In this document: one piece after another, positions 22,164-32,752 of the stretch | Layout of the letters: each line of letters begins with the position of its first letter | Numbering within the stretch: the first letter of the stretch is position 1 | Assembly: GCA_048013815.1 (NCBI GenBank) | Contig: CM106585.1 | Location: forward strand, 20,212,001 to 20,276,000 | DNA length: 64,000 bases | DNA from: Setoptus koraiensis | Taxonomy: Eukaryota; Arthropoda | Direction of reading: 5' to 3' | Translations under genes and position numbers: made by a program | Notes under the pieces: generated by a model | The model's input: only the letters and a program-made list of their open reading frames with translations | The model's database searches: none | Told to the model about the DNA's origin: nothing

Positions 22164-25100
22164 ATGCCACCGAGTAGTGAAAACTTCCAAAAGTGCAAAC
22201 TGTTTGCGCTGCTGATTTTGCTGACAATAAACCCTTATGATTACTATGTGAGTGCATCACAGTATAGTTTAGAGGTCCCCAAGAGTGAAGTTTCATCGCA
22301 CATAACAAACAGCATCATTGAGAGTGATCAATTAATTACTAGCCAGCAACAACAATTGAAATACCAGCAAGTGGACATGAGTAACGATATTCATATGGCA
22401 CCATCATCAAATAAACAAGTAGCGACGAATAGTTTACGGCGAAACTTGAGCAAGTTACAACACCAAAAAGGAGCCCCACTTGGTCGAGCAAACAAAATTA
22501 CGACAAGTACCGATGCAAAGGTAACATTATTGTCAGCAGAACCAGCGAAAAGCGAGGAACACGCCGATAAGTGGACAGTAGAGATACGAGGTGGACCTCA
22601 AGAGGCAAATCAGGTAGCCAAAACGTTGAATTGTATCAACTTAGGTCTGGTGAGTTTTTGTACAACATTCTTTCAAAAAGAGCGACTGAGTTAAATACAA
22701 CTGAGTTTAACACTTATTATCATTGTCACTGTCAAGAGCAGGTCAAGGGCTTTCAGCACATTTATTTGCTGGAGAAGAAAAAAGGCAACAATGTGTTCAC
22801 TGTGAACGATGAGATATTAGAGAGAGATAAAAGAGACTTCAGACAAACAGCAGAATTATTGAGATCTCATAAGAATGTCGTCTGGGTTGAGCCACAAACA
22901 ATATTGACTCGCGTAAAAAGATCGCATGTAAATATATCAGATGTCATAGAGCAAGCCAAAGCAAATAGATTGTTACTCCGTCATCCTCGGTCTTTTTCAT
23001 TCGACCATCAATATGTTTCGACAGCTTCGGCATCAACAGGCTTAAACGAGCGACAGCAGCGTCTTGGTCCAGAGTCGTTGTATGACACCTCATCATTGGA
23101 CTCATCCAACATTAACTTGCAACAGTCTTACATAACCTCGCAGACAGCCAACAATAATCAAAGACAAATGCCCTCACCGATGCCGGTGATTGCGTCACCA
23201 TTGAATTCAGCTTTACCAGCAACAAGCTTTATGCCAGCTCATCTTAATCATCATCAACCAACATTCCATCCATCAATACAATACTCAACTCAGCAACTGC
23301 AGGACCCACAATCAATTAAATTGTTGCAAGAGAGTCAACAAGCAGATCAATTTACTATGCAAAGTGAAAGAAAACTGTCGAATGGGCCTTTTATTCAGAT
23401 GGCTCCATCACCTGCCGCGATGGAGCCATATTTTGTTAACAACAACCAACAGCCGATACAATCACCTCCCAATCATCATTACTACCAGCACGACAAAAGT
23501 CTGATTACTAATACATTTCAGCCGCCCCAACAAGCTCAACAAGCCGCCGTTTTGGCGCCCCCAACAATCGCCGTGCCATCCACCACTCCCAGACCAATAT
23601 CAGTGGCTCAGTTGCCGGTTGCAGTTGCTCAAAACAAAAACGGCAGCCAGCCAACTGATACGACCGATAGATTGTCGATGACAAAATCAACCACAACCAC
23701 TGGCGACAACAAGCCAAAGATCAATCAAGACTTGGTGCCAACTAAGATACCGTCCGCGATAGGCAATCACCATATTGGCGGGGAATCTCGGGATATCTTC
23801 TCGCGTGGCTATTCGCCAAGTGGTGTCAGCAATGAGGACAGGGTCAAATACGATGACGAATTGTGGATGCATCAATGGTATATGCAAGACAATTCAAATA
23901 ATGCCCACATGCAAAGTGGCATGCATCTACATGTTCAAGATGTCTGGAATATGGGCTACACTGGCAAAAATGTTGTCGTGACCGTCATCGACGACGGCAT
24001 TGAATGGAATCATACTGATCTCATCAGAAACTATGACCCATTGGCCAGCTACGATATGAACAACAACGATCCAGATCCGTTTCCCCGTTACGATGCCCAC
24101 GATACCAACAGTCACGGAACTAGATGTGCCGGTGAGATAGCCATGGTGGCAAACAACAAAAAGTGTGGTGTTGGTGTGGCCCCAAATGCTCGCATTGGCG
24201 GCATCAAGAGCTTAGATGGTGACGTGTCGGATATTATTGAGTCAATGTCACTGATACACAATCTAGATCATATAGATATTTACAGTGGCTCGTGGGGTCC
24301 CAAAGACGATGGAATGACCTTGGAGGGACCAAAACAAACCACAGCGCAGGCTCTCAAGGACGGCATTGAACGCGGTCGCCAAGGCAAGGGAGCCCTGTAT
24401 GTTTGGGCAAATGGTAATGGTGGAATATCGGGCGATAATTGCAATTGTGATGGTTATGTCAGCTCTTTATACACCCTGGCCGTTGGTAGTGTCACACAAA
24501 AGGGCCAATTTCCTTTCTACGGAGAACGGTGCGCTTCTACGTTGGCTGTCACTTGCAGTAGTGGATCCTTTTCAGACAAGAAAGTGACAACAACAGATTT
24601 GCATAACAGGTGCACGACAGACTATTCTGGTGAGTGTGCTGTTATATGATCTCGCCTAGCTATCCAATCATCATCAGTAGCGGCCATTTCGAAGCACTTG
24701 TTTCTATTGCGAATGGACAAATCCTCTCATGTTTTGTCTCTTCTTTTTTCTCTAGGCACATCGGCCGCGGCCCCTCTTGCGGCGGGAATACTAGCGTTAG
24801 TATTGGAGGCCAAGTAAGTGATAGGACGATCTTGTGGTTTTCGAATCAATAGTGTCCTGATTCAATCATCTAACCATTCTCGCTCGTAACTTGTTCAGTC
24901 CAAATATCACCTGGCGAGATGCACAACATCTTGTGGCATGGAACTCGGAATACTATCCACTCAGAGACAATACAGGCTGGTTTAGGAACAGAGCCGGACT
25001 CATGTTCAACAACAAATTTGGCTTTGGTCTCATGAATGCAAAAGCATTAGTTGATAGCGCGCTCACCTGGCAAAATGTTCCGCAGAAATCCATTTGCACT

Positions 25101-26051
25101 ATTTACACTCGTGAATACGTTCTACCGGAGGGTTTCTCCACAGGTACCGAAGTTGAACTACCCTTCTACACGGATGGCTGCGAGAGGAAATATTTTGATA
25201 TTGTCCGCGAGAAACAAGGCAAACCAATTGATTACTCTACTTTCGATATTGCCTCCAATCTACAAAGTCCTGATGATAAATATCAAGCTCAGCCAATTAA
25301 TTATCTGGAGCATGTTCAAATTGTGTTGACAATCGAATATCCGGTCAGAGGAGACATTGATATTTTTTTGACATCGCCATCTGGCACTACATCTAACATT
25401 CTCACCTATAGACCAATGGACAAATCGAGATTGGGCTTCACCGACTGGGCCTTCATGAGTGTCCATTTTTGGGGTGAGAGGCCCCATGGTACATGGATTT
25501 TGAGAGTGCGAGATAAGAATCGAGGACAACTCAAAATGAACAGAGGTTACCTAGTCAATGCGACCTTAATACGTAAGCTATATACAACTCTATGTTAGCT
25601 GTTTATTCTCCGTTTAGATTTGCTCACTAATATGATATATAACTTTTATGGTAATTTTTATTATATCATCTACTATACCCACCCTAATATAGTTCACGGA
25701 ACAACGACAAAACCAGATCACATGAATAAACCAAGAATTTACGATGGCGAGGATCAAATAAAGGATACTTTGGAAAAGTCAACCATGCATTTGGTAAGTT
25801 CATAGTCATTCAGTTCATGAAATAAACCTCGCTATAAGGCGATAGTCAATTCTATTGAGAGCCTGTTATGACTGATGCTTTGTATTCCGTTGCAGGACAT
25901 GAATGGACGCGAGACTTATGACGAGAATCCATGGGATCAAAACATGTATCCCAACGAAATGTCACAGGTTTCGAGCGAAGTGGATGAGGAAAAATTGGTT
26001 ACCTCTAGAATGCTTGACAGTGCCATTATAAGCTCCCTAGACAGTCATTAA
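22164..26051 (+). CDS. PCSK1: PC1/3-like proprotein convertase with a long insert
   Basis: Six exons: 22164-22649, 22742-24629, 24756-24813, 24899-25572, 25693-25793 and 25896-26051, all with in-frame GT-AG joins, about 1,120 aa. It is a secretory-pathway, calcium-dependent subtilase that cuts prohormones at dibasic sites. It has a hydrophobic signal region (KLFALLILLTINPY), a prodomain from WTVEIRGGP (about 137) to the cleavage site RVKR (219-222), and a catalytic triad Asp579, His620 and Ser794 with oxyanion Asn721. The spacings of 41, 101 and 73 equal those of furin and PC1. A P-domain contains VRGDI. The C-terminus LHGTTTKP, then DHMNKPRIY, and the phrase WNSEYYPL resemble PC1/3 rather than furin or PC2, and there is no transmembrane or Cys-rich region. 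About 300 Gln-rich residues (about 223-530) separate pro- and catalytic domains, which is unusual. An upstream in-frame TTG at 22140 was not used as the start. Confidence 0.88.
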
Positions 26052-26148
26052 CCTTACTTAGCGACAATAATTTAATCGCTGAAAAGAACTATATAAACCT
26101 CTCAAATAGATTGACCTCGACTCAATTTTGTATTTGATGAAGCTTTAC

Positions 26149-26154
26149 AATAAA
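26149..26154 (+). terminator. Poly(A) signal of the convertase gene
   Basis: AATAAA lies about 100 bases after the TAA at 26049-26051. It is only 20 bases from the poly(A) signal of CDK8 on the other strand (26174-26179). Confidence 0.6.
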
Positions 26155-26173
26155 TAATAAATTAATATCTGTA

Positions 26174-26179
26174 TTTATT
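26174..26179 (-). terminator. Poly(A) signal of CDK8
   Basis: TTTATT on the plus strand reads AATAAA on the minus strand, 38 bases after the CDK8 stop codon. The two convergent transcripts end within about 30 bp of each other or overlap. Confidence 0.55.
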
Positions 26180-26216
26180 GAAAACATCTCATACCTTGTT
26201 TTACAATATCTTCCAC

Positions 26217-27656
26217 TCATCTGTATCCTTGATTCTGATTATTGTCAGATAGTTGGCCCGGTAGCTGAGGATGACCCAATCTTATCCTTTTGGCATCCTG
26301 TTGTATCCTATTGATATTTTGCTGATGTTGTTGTTGCTGCTGATGGTGATGTTGCTGTTGTTGATGTTGGCTCTGTTGTTGCTGTTGTGGGTGGGACTGT
26401 TGTTGGTGATGATGTTGAGGATGTTGCTGATGGATCTGTTGTTGTTTTTGCTGTTGCTGTTGTTGTTGCTGGTGGTGATGCTGTTGTTGCTGTTGTTGTT
26501 GCTGTTGTTGTTGTTGTTGCTGCTGCTGCTGTTGTTTATTATCGACTTTTTCCTCTCGTTCCTCATCAGTTATAAACTCCCTCTTGGGGTAGGGTATAAT
26601 ATTGTTAGGGCAACCAGCAAACACATCAGATTGAGGAAGAGGTTCCTCTTGAAAGTATGGATCTTGCATTGCAGTTTCCGAAGTTATCCTCCTAACTGGA
26701 TCCATGAGCAACAGTCTAGAAAGCAGGTGGAATTCTGGTGAGTCTTGTCTTATTTTATGCTTTTCCATATATTTCACGAGAGAACAATTGGGATAGTTTT
26801 TTCTCATAAAATCACGAGTTAGGGTGCCGTGCTCAGGCATCTTTTTGATATCCTCCCAATCTTTATCACTTGGATATCCCATAATATTGAAAATTCTGTC
26901 TAACTGATCTTGATGGTAGGGATTAGATGTTTTGATGTCTTCCTGCCGACAGTGAAAAATGGGTTCGGATGTGAGTAGCTCGGCAAAAATGCAACCTATG
27001 GCCCAGATATCTATGGCTTTGGTATAATGTCTTGCACCAAGCAAGAGCTCAGGAGCTCTGTACCAGAAAGTAACCACAACAGGATCTAAATCGGCAAGAG
27101 GTTTCAGGGGCGAATTGAATAACCTAGCGAAGCCCATATCGGCTATTTTGACGCGTCCGCGTTCTAAACCCTCGCCCATAACTAATATATTGGCTGGTTT
27201 GAGATCACGATGCAGGACCCAATTGGCGTGCAAATAATGAATACCGTCAAGTATTTGATAAAGCAAAGATTTGACCATAACCCTTGGCACAACGAATGTT
27301 GGATTTTTTTTCACTTTTTGTGCTCTATGAAATTTTATGATATGCCACAGATCATGCTCTGCATAATCAAATAATAGCCAGACTTTTCTGTCTGCTGATA
27401 GGAAGACTCTTTGGAGATTGATAACGTTCACATGTTTCAATTCTCTGAGAAGTGCAATCTCTCGGCATGCCGACATTGATATACCGGTACCTTCAATTTG
27501 TTTCAGCGCATATTCTCTAGTCTCTGATCCGTCTTTTCTTTTTGCTTTATAGACATGTCCGTAAGTACCTCGTCCAACTTTACATCCTTCATATTCAAAA
27601 TAGTCTTCCACTTTAGCCCGATCTTTCGCTGATTTTATCTTGAACTTTTGATCCAT
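26217..27656 (-). CDS. CDK8: Cyclin-dependent kinase 8 (Mediator kinase)
   Basis: A single exon of 479 aa; the ATG of MDQKFKIK is used, since the frame upstream has only a TTG. CDK8 with cyclin C, MED12 and MED13 forms the Mediator kinase module in the nucleus. Visible hallmarks are the glycine loop [16 protein letters not shown], the CDK8/19-specific SMSACRE helix in place of PSTAIRE, the catalytic loop [10 protein letters not shown], a DMG instead of DFG ([10 protein letters not shown]), and the T-loop [20 protein letters not shown]. The C-terminal tail after about residue 370 is dominated by a CAG/CAA-encoded Gln/His tract (about 26290-26535), as in some other CDK8 tails but longer. It is convergent with the convertase gene and divergent from ALG9. 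Confidence 0.95.
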   Translation of the reverse strand: MDQKFKIKSAKDRAKVEDYFEYEGCKVGRGTYGHVYKAKRKDGSETREYALKQIEGTGISMSACREIALLRELKHVNVINLQRVFLSADRKVWLLFDYAEHDLWHIIKFHRAQKVKKNPTFVVPRVMVKSLLYQILDGIHYLHANWVLHRDLKPANILVMGEGLERGRVKIADMGFARLFNSPLKPLADLDPVVVTFWYRAPELLLGARHYTKAIDIWAIGCIFAELLTSEPIFHCRQEDIKTSNPYHQDQLDRIFNIMGYPSDKDWEDIKKMPEHGTLTRDFMRKNYPNCSLVKYMEKHKIRQDSPEFHLLSRLLLMDPVRRITSETAMQDPYFQEEPLPQSDVFAGCPNNIIPYPKREFITDEEREEKVDNKQQQQQQQQQQQQQQQQQQHHHQQQQQQQQKQQQIHQQHPQHHHQQQSHPQQQQQSQHQQQQHHHQQQQQHQQNINRIQQDAKRIRLGHPQLPGQLSDNNQNQGYR

Positions 27657-28547
27657 TGTGACAGTTTTGTGATTAAGTTGCAATCCTTAGTGAGAATCAA
27701 TTGAGTGAGTCTTATCCAGTCTCGGATGTAGTAAAAATAAATAAAAAATACTATCAAATACATGTGTAGATATAAATCATTTTTGTGAGACAGTCCAACA
27801 TGTTGCAATGAAACTGTGAACTAATTAGCTACTTGTGTCGTAAAGATGTATCCATAGGCAATGTTGTAGTCAACTTGTGGGTTGATACCATCTAATGGAG
27901 AGAGTTGAGACAGAAGTGATAGATGCACAACATTACTGTATTTTGAAAAATAAGAAAATTGATTCATTTTGTCATGACGTAATCATTATTCGATCATATG
28001 ATTAATAAAAGAAAAACTTTATTGACGCATGCGTCGTCAGTTACTATGGGAGATGACCTTTTCTGTCGCTCCCGACATTGGAGACATTCTGGCTTTCGCA
28101 GTCCACTCGCCGCCACCTACCTCCCGTGCAGGAAATAAACAACAAATGAATTGTCATAATCGCGCCAATAGATTCCACCTAATTGATGAGATATTCATTG
28201 GTGACGGAATGAGATCTGCTAACAATTGTAAGAGAATCTCACATATCTAGAATGTGTATTCTCAATCGCTTCGAAGAGTCTACGGCAGGGTGTCGAGAAA
28301 AGGCCTCCAGTTGGCCTCCCTGTGATTGTTGATAAGTTTGAAATTGGCGCTTGAATTAGGACATTCTTTTGGTTATGGCTGTATAAATTAACACATGTCA
28401 ACTTTCACTTGCTCTTCTTGCAAAAAATCTCGGCAAAAAAAAATCATATTTTGAGGTGAATCCTAGTTATACCAACTGGAATGAGATGATGTTTTACATA
28501 ATATATATTGAGCTTATCTACTATAAAGTTATATCAAACAAATTTTC
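27657..28547. other. Intergenic region between divergent CDK8 and ALG9
   Basis: About 890 bp that must hold the promoters of both genes. The sequence is AT-rich. A moderately GC-rich island at about 28030-28130 could be a promoter core, but no clear TATA or initiator was identified. No RNA gene was recognised. Confidence 0.4.
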
Positions 28548-30753
28548 ATGATGGGAAAGCCCAAACTTCCGGAGATGTGGCTCATACTATGCCTCATAGT
28601 AGTCCGTGTGATATCCGTTTTTATCAATTTGATATATGACTGCGACGAAACTTATAATTACTGGGAAATAGGACATTACTTAATATACAAAAATGGATTC
28701 TTAACCTGGGAGTACTCGCCAAAATTTGCATTGCGTTCATATTTCTATATCTGGTCGTACATCTGGCCCTCCTACCTGATAACATGCATATACGCTAGAA
28801 TAAATGAGATTATCCTGTTCTACTTGACAAGATTCTTTATTGCCTGTTTTGGGATATTCTGTGAAGTGTATTTTTGCGTGTAAGTTTGCCAAGTTTTTAA
28901 AAGATAAACTCAATGCGCCTTCCATCAATACTATCTTAACAAGTTTCAAATATTTCTTCCACTGCCAATATTATCAAACAGAGGTATAGGTCGATGCGCC
29001 GGAAGTTCAGTTGCAAGATATTGCATCATGTTCTTGATGCTATCGAGCGGGATGTTCTTGGGATCAACGGCATTCTTACCAAACACCTTTTCTATGCACC
29101 TGACAATGATAGCTTTCGCTGCTTGGTTTTGTGATCATTACAGAAGAACTATATTTGCCGCTGGACTGTCGATACTCGTAGGATGGCCTTATGCGGCGTT
29201 AGTCTAGTAAGTTTCAATCATGATTTTTTGTTCTGCTCAGAGGTCGTATAGAAAAGTCGGTAGATAATTTGTTTGATTCTTTCTTATTCCTCTAGTCTAC
29301 CAATCGGCATATCTTTGTTGGTCAAGAGGAGGAAGCAACTATATTTCATTGTCATCACGCTACTCTACGGATTTCTCATAAGTGTAAGTAAAGCATACTC
29401 AAATCTAAAAAGCTATTGTCATTGTTATGAAGGTAAATAGATCAAATAATAACTTTCTCAATCTTCTAATTCTATATTGCTACAGCTACCGATAATAGCA
29501 GTTGACCGGTACTATTATGGCAGATTTGTAGTCTCACCATTGAATGCCGTGGTCTACAACGTCCTCAATTCGAATGGAGGTCCGAACCTCTATGGTGTCG
29601 AAAGTTGGACTTTCTACATGATTAACCTAACATTGAATTTCAACCTAGTTTTTTGGGCCAGTCTCCTTAGTTTGCCTATGCTGGTAAGATATTACCATTC
29701 ATTTTTCATCAATGACTTAAATAATTCTGCTAGTTGTTTGACCCTTTGCTTACTTTTTTCTCGTTACAGATATTGAGTCAAATATTTCTATCTACAAGAA
29801 AGCATAAAATGATAGATAGTAGCCATTGGATATGTGTGATAAGTTTGATGATCTGGCTGACAGTCTTTACCTTGCAAGCTCATAAAGAAGAAAGATTCAT
29901 GTATCCCATTTATCCATTGATATGTGCATCAGCAGCTTTCACAGTGAGGATAATCGAGCAATTTGTTGTTGGAACGAAGCAACCATATTCATCACCTGTT
30001 TTCAAGTTTATTGTTATAATTTGTTGCTTGACATTCTTTGGCCTCTCATTATCTCGAGTGGCATCCATATATTTTGGTAAGCTAAATGTTTTGAATTTTA
30101 TCTACAGAAAAAGGCAAGGGTGGTTGACAGGAAATTTTAAAATGCTGATTCCCCACAATTTGTTTCAATTCTTTTTACTTTTCTGTTCATCAGGCTACCG
30201 ATCAACATTTTCCGTCTACTCTGATCTCAAGAAGCATGACACTGACGGGTCAATACCAATCTTCATGAACCGAACGCAGAACACAGCTGAAACAATTAAT
30301 GTGTGTCTAGGGAAAGAATGGTATAGGTATCCAAACAGTTTCTTCCTACCGAACTCCTCACGATATAGGACAAGATTTATAAAATCAGAATTCCGTGGTC
30401 AGTTACCTAAACTATATGAAAACAACATGAGAAGCTTAGAGACTAGAATTATTGCCGAAGATATCAATGATATGAACAGGGAAGAGGTTTCGCGCTACAC
30501 CCCTCTGAGCGATTGTCACTACCTCATAGATAGTGACCTCGAATATCCATCTCAGTACGAGCCCAACTATTCACAAGACTCTGATACATGGCAAATATTA
30601 TCGACTTATAAGATACTAAATCCGCCCAACTCAACGATACTATTTCGTTCCTTCTATATACCATCTATATCCGATAAGAAAAATCACCACTTGAACTTTC
30701 ATTTACTAAGAAACAAAAATTTATTTGACATCACCCGTAATAAATCTGCGTAA
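28548..30753 (+). CDS. ALG9: ALG9 dolichyl-P-Man mannosyltransferase
   Basis: Six exons: 28548-28879, 28982-29206, 29296-29383, 29486-29683, 29770-30076 and 30194-30753, all in frame, about 569 aa (human about 611). ALG9 is an ER multi-pass alpha-1,2-mannosyltransferase that adds the seventh and ninth mannoses to the lipid-linked oligosaccharide for N-glycosylation. The GT-C signature YDCDETYNYWE lies in the first luminal loop, followed by GFLTWEYSP. Further conserved blocks are VDRYYYGRFVVSPLNAVVYN, LYGVESW, QAHKEERFMYPIYPL and the C-terminal CLGKEWYRYPNSF, KSEFRGQLPKLY. The last intron (30077-30193) is 117 bp, a multiple of three, and has no stop, so it reads through as coding. Homology shows it is an intron, because family sequence continues at GYRSTFSVYSDL. 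AATAAA at 30739-30744 lies inside the last codons. Confidence 0.93.
30720..30744. terminator. Interlocked poly(A) signals of ALG9 (+) and KSR (-)
   Basis: On the plus strand AATAAA is at 30739-30744, just before the ALG9 stop codon (30751-30753). On the minus strand AATAAA (plus TTTATT) is at 30720-30725, inside the ALG9 coding exon. Each transcript therefore probably overlaps the other gene. Use of these hexamers is inferred. Confidence 0.45.
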
Positions 30754-30782
30754 TGAATCGTCAATGTATTTCAGTCTATAGT

Positions 30783-31991
30783 CTACATTGAGGACGAGCG
30801 TTGAATACTTTTGCCTTTTCTTGGTAGGCTCTCTAACAGATCGTGGATCCTAGTGAAGTCGTATTTACGGGACCAACAATACACAAGTATATCTTTGAGT
30901 TCTTTTGGAGCGTGCAAGTTGATTAGTGGTTGCTTAATATAATTTCCTACTTGCCAGATAGTTATTTCTGGAGAGAGATTCCTATATGGTAGGTCACCTA
31001 AAATCAATTCGTACCAGATTGTCCCAAATGAATAGACATCTGTGGCAGAGGTGAAGGGCAAATCATTGCACTCGGGTTCATGATAGGCAGTTAATTTTCG
31101 CATGAGCTCCGGAGCCAAGTAACACAGCCACCCTTTTGGTATGGCCAACCAACCTTTGCGGTCGGGCGGGCACAGTTTTTTAAGAGAAAAAAATCCAAAA
31201 TCTGTTATGCAGATTTTTCCATGGTCGTAAAAAATATTTCTAGTCTTTAAATCTTTGTGTACTATTCCTTTAGAATGCAAGTAAGCCATACCTAAACAAA
31301 TTTGTTGAGCGATAGGAACAATCATCTCTAGATTTGGCCTGTTGTGTTGTTCATTTGTGGTAATAAATATATTCTTATTAACATGTATGTGCTTATAGAG
31401 TGTATCACCTTTGCAAAAACTAGTAACAATGGCTAAATGAGGGGGTTTCATGCAGGCACCCATGAACAAAACTAAATTGTCGTGCCTCGTCCTCCTGAAT
31501 GTGCTCACTTCTTGTGTAAAAGTATCTAAAACTTTGGAATCTTCAAGATGGTTATCAGACACATCTAAACATTTAATGGCAACATCTCCGTGCCAGTAGC
31601 CTTTGTATACTTTGTCTGAGCAGAATGTTCCTGTACCAATCTCTTCTAATATCTCTAATTCGTGATATGGAATCTCCCATTCATTAGTATTAAGAGAATT
31701 TTGTCTATTTGTCCAAGAATTGCCACCATCTTCATTATTATTCATGGCTCTGGTGAATATATCTACAAATTCTGACGGTAGACCGCATGATGGTGGTGCC
31801 TTGTTAGCGCAATCACGGTGACAAAGATATTTGCAATCTTTGCATTTGTATCCATAGAACATAGGCCTCTCACATAGATTGCAATGACAATTGGTTGACA
31901 TCTTGAAAGTGGTGCTAAACCTATGTTGGATGGTGTGGCGCATCATTTTTAAGTCTGTTTGTATAATTTGATGTGTTTTGGGTAATATCAT
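30783..31991 (-). CDS. KSR: KSR pseudokinase, short form (C1 plus kinase domain)
   Basis: A single exon of 402 aa. KSR is a scaffold that brings together RAF, MEK and ERK. A C1 zinc finger at about 23-70 begins HRFSTTFKMST and carries the His/Cys ligands. The kinase-like domain at about 111-390 starts NEWEIPYHELEILEEIG. It has HKDLKTRN in place of HRD, the KSR mark, with DFG kept (ITDFGFFSL), then KGWLCYLAPELMRKL and TIWYEL. The VAIK lysine is present, as in invertebrate KSRs, while vertebrate KSRs have Arg. The family is usually 700-950 aa. The N-terminal CA1 (coiled coil/SAM) and CA2 regions and the long Ser-rich CA4 linker are missing. The codon just before the ATG is an in-frame TAA, and no coding exon is evident in the 560 bp up to the U3 gene. 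It may be a reduced paralog or use distant 5' exons. Confidence 0.88.
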   Translation of the reverse strand: MILPKTHQIIQTDLKMMRHTIQHRFSTTFKMSTNCHCNLCERPMFYGYKCKDCKYLCHRDCANKAPPSCGLPSEFVDIFTRAMNNNEDGGNSWTNRQNSLNTNEWEIPYHELEILEEIGTGTFCSDKVYKGYWHGDVAIKCLDVSDNHLEDSKVLDTFTQEVSTFRRTRHDNLVLFMGACMKPPHLAIVTSFCKGDTLYKHIHVNKNIFITTNEQHNRPNLEMIVPIAQQICLGMAYLHSKGIVHKDLKTRNIFYDHGKICITDFGFFSLKKLCPPDRKGWLAIPKGWLCYLAPELMRKLTAYHEPECNDLPFTSATDVYSFGTIWYELILGDLPYRNLSPEITIWQVGNYIKQPLINLHAPKELKDILVYCWSRKYDFTRIHDLLESLPRKGKSIQRSSSM

Positions 31992-32552
31992 TTAAAGAGG
32001 ATTTTCAGAGATCATAATTGCTCTTTGACAACTTCATTGACGTGTCATCATGATAGTGATAAAATGAGATATGTTATATATGTAAGATCGGAAGAGGACA
32101 AATTCATTCTGTTTAATGTTTTGGTGGAGATTTTGTTACGTCATGATAATTAATGAGGGTAATTACATAGTTACTTTACAATAGCAATTGATAGCAATAA
32201 AAAATGAAATGATTTGATTGTCCGAACGCAATATTTTAGCTGCTAGAGAATTCTCTACGATGATGATAACAATGTGATGATGCTGAAACGCGGCTGCTGC
32301 TGTTGATGAGATGTGCTTGGTTTTGACCGCAAGCTAATCAAGATAGTCTCTTATAATTATAAACTTGACAAGATTCTGGTATGATCTTATGAAAAATACT
32401 AATACTTGATGATTCACAATACGGATTTTCTACATTTGCACAATGATCAAACAACTTTGTATTAGTAACAATAACATTTAGCTATCCAGCCGACAGTTTT
32501 TTGCGTGAATCATGCATGGGTATATACAAAATCTGTTAACGTAGAATAGGTT
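31992..32552. other. Intergenic region between KSR and the U3 gene
   Basis: AT-rich sequence that should contain the KSR promoter (minus) and the U3 promoter (plus). A TATATA element at 32521-32526 sits about 30 bases before the U3 start and is listed separately. No coding exon matching the missing KSR N-terminus is visible on the minus strand. Confidence 0.5.
32521..32526 (+). promoter_or_regulatory. TATA element of the U3 snoRNA gene
   Basis: TATATA lies at about -32 to -27 relative to the U3 5' end at 32553. Animal snRNA-type promoters have a PSE near -55; a TATA at -30 marks the Pol III type (U6) in insects and vertebrates. No PSE consensus for this organism is known to me, so the polymerase is undecided. 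Confidence 0.5.
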
Positions 32553-32752
32553 AAGATCATACTTTTAGGGATCATTTCTATAGTTTGATCAGTGTGCCTG
32601 AACACAATTCAGATCACACAGCACCCGCGGTGATGAGCGACGCGGAACCCTCTTGAGCGTGATGCTCGGTAGACTCCGGTCCACCTAGATGATCGTCCTC
32701 CCAGGGCCCCAAGTTGGGACCGGGAGGGGGAGGGCTTCCGGTTCTGAGCGGT
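32553..32752 (+). ncRNA. U3: U3 small nucleolar RNA
   Basis: About 200 nt. U3 is the box C/D RNA that base-pairs with pre-rRNA and drives the A0-A2 cleavages of 18S maturation in the SSU processome. The 5' end matches U3 closely: AAGATCATACTTTTAGGG followed by ATCATTTCTATAGTTT (boxes A' and A with the pre-rRNA pairing sites). A GTGATGAGCG box C' near 32630, a GAGCGTGA box B near 32655, a GATGATCGTCC box C near 32683, and a TCTGAGCGG box D at the 3' end (about 32743-32751) are all in the expected order. A GC-rich terminal stem-loop lies between boxes C and D. It is followed at once by TTTT (32754-32757) and, 480 bp on, by NOP10, another snoRNP gene. Confidence 0.95.

Noticed and set aside
29734-30753. 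Reading ALG9 exons 5 and 6 as one exon
   Set aside because: The 117 bp between 30077 and 30193 is open in frame, but family sequence is interrupted there and a GTAAG/CAG pair bounds it exactly.
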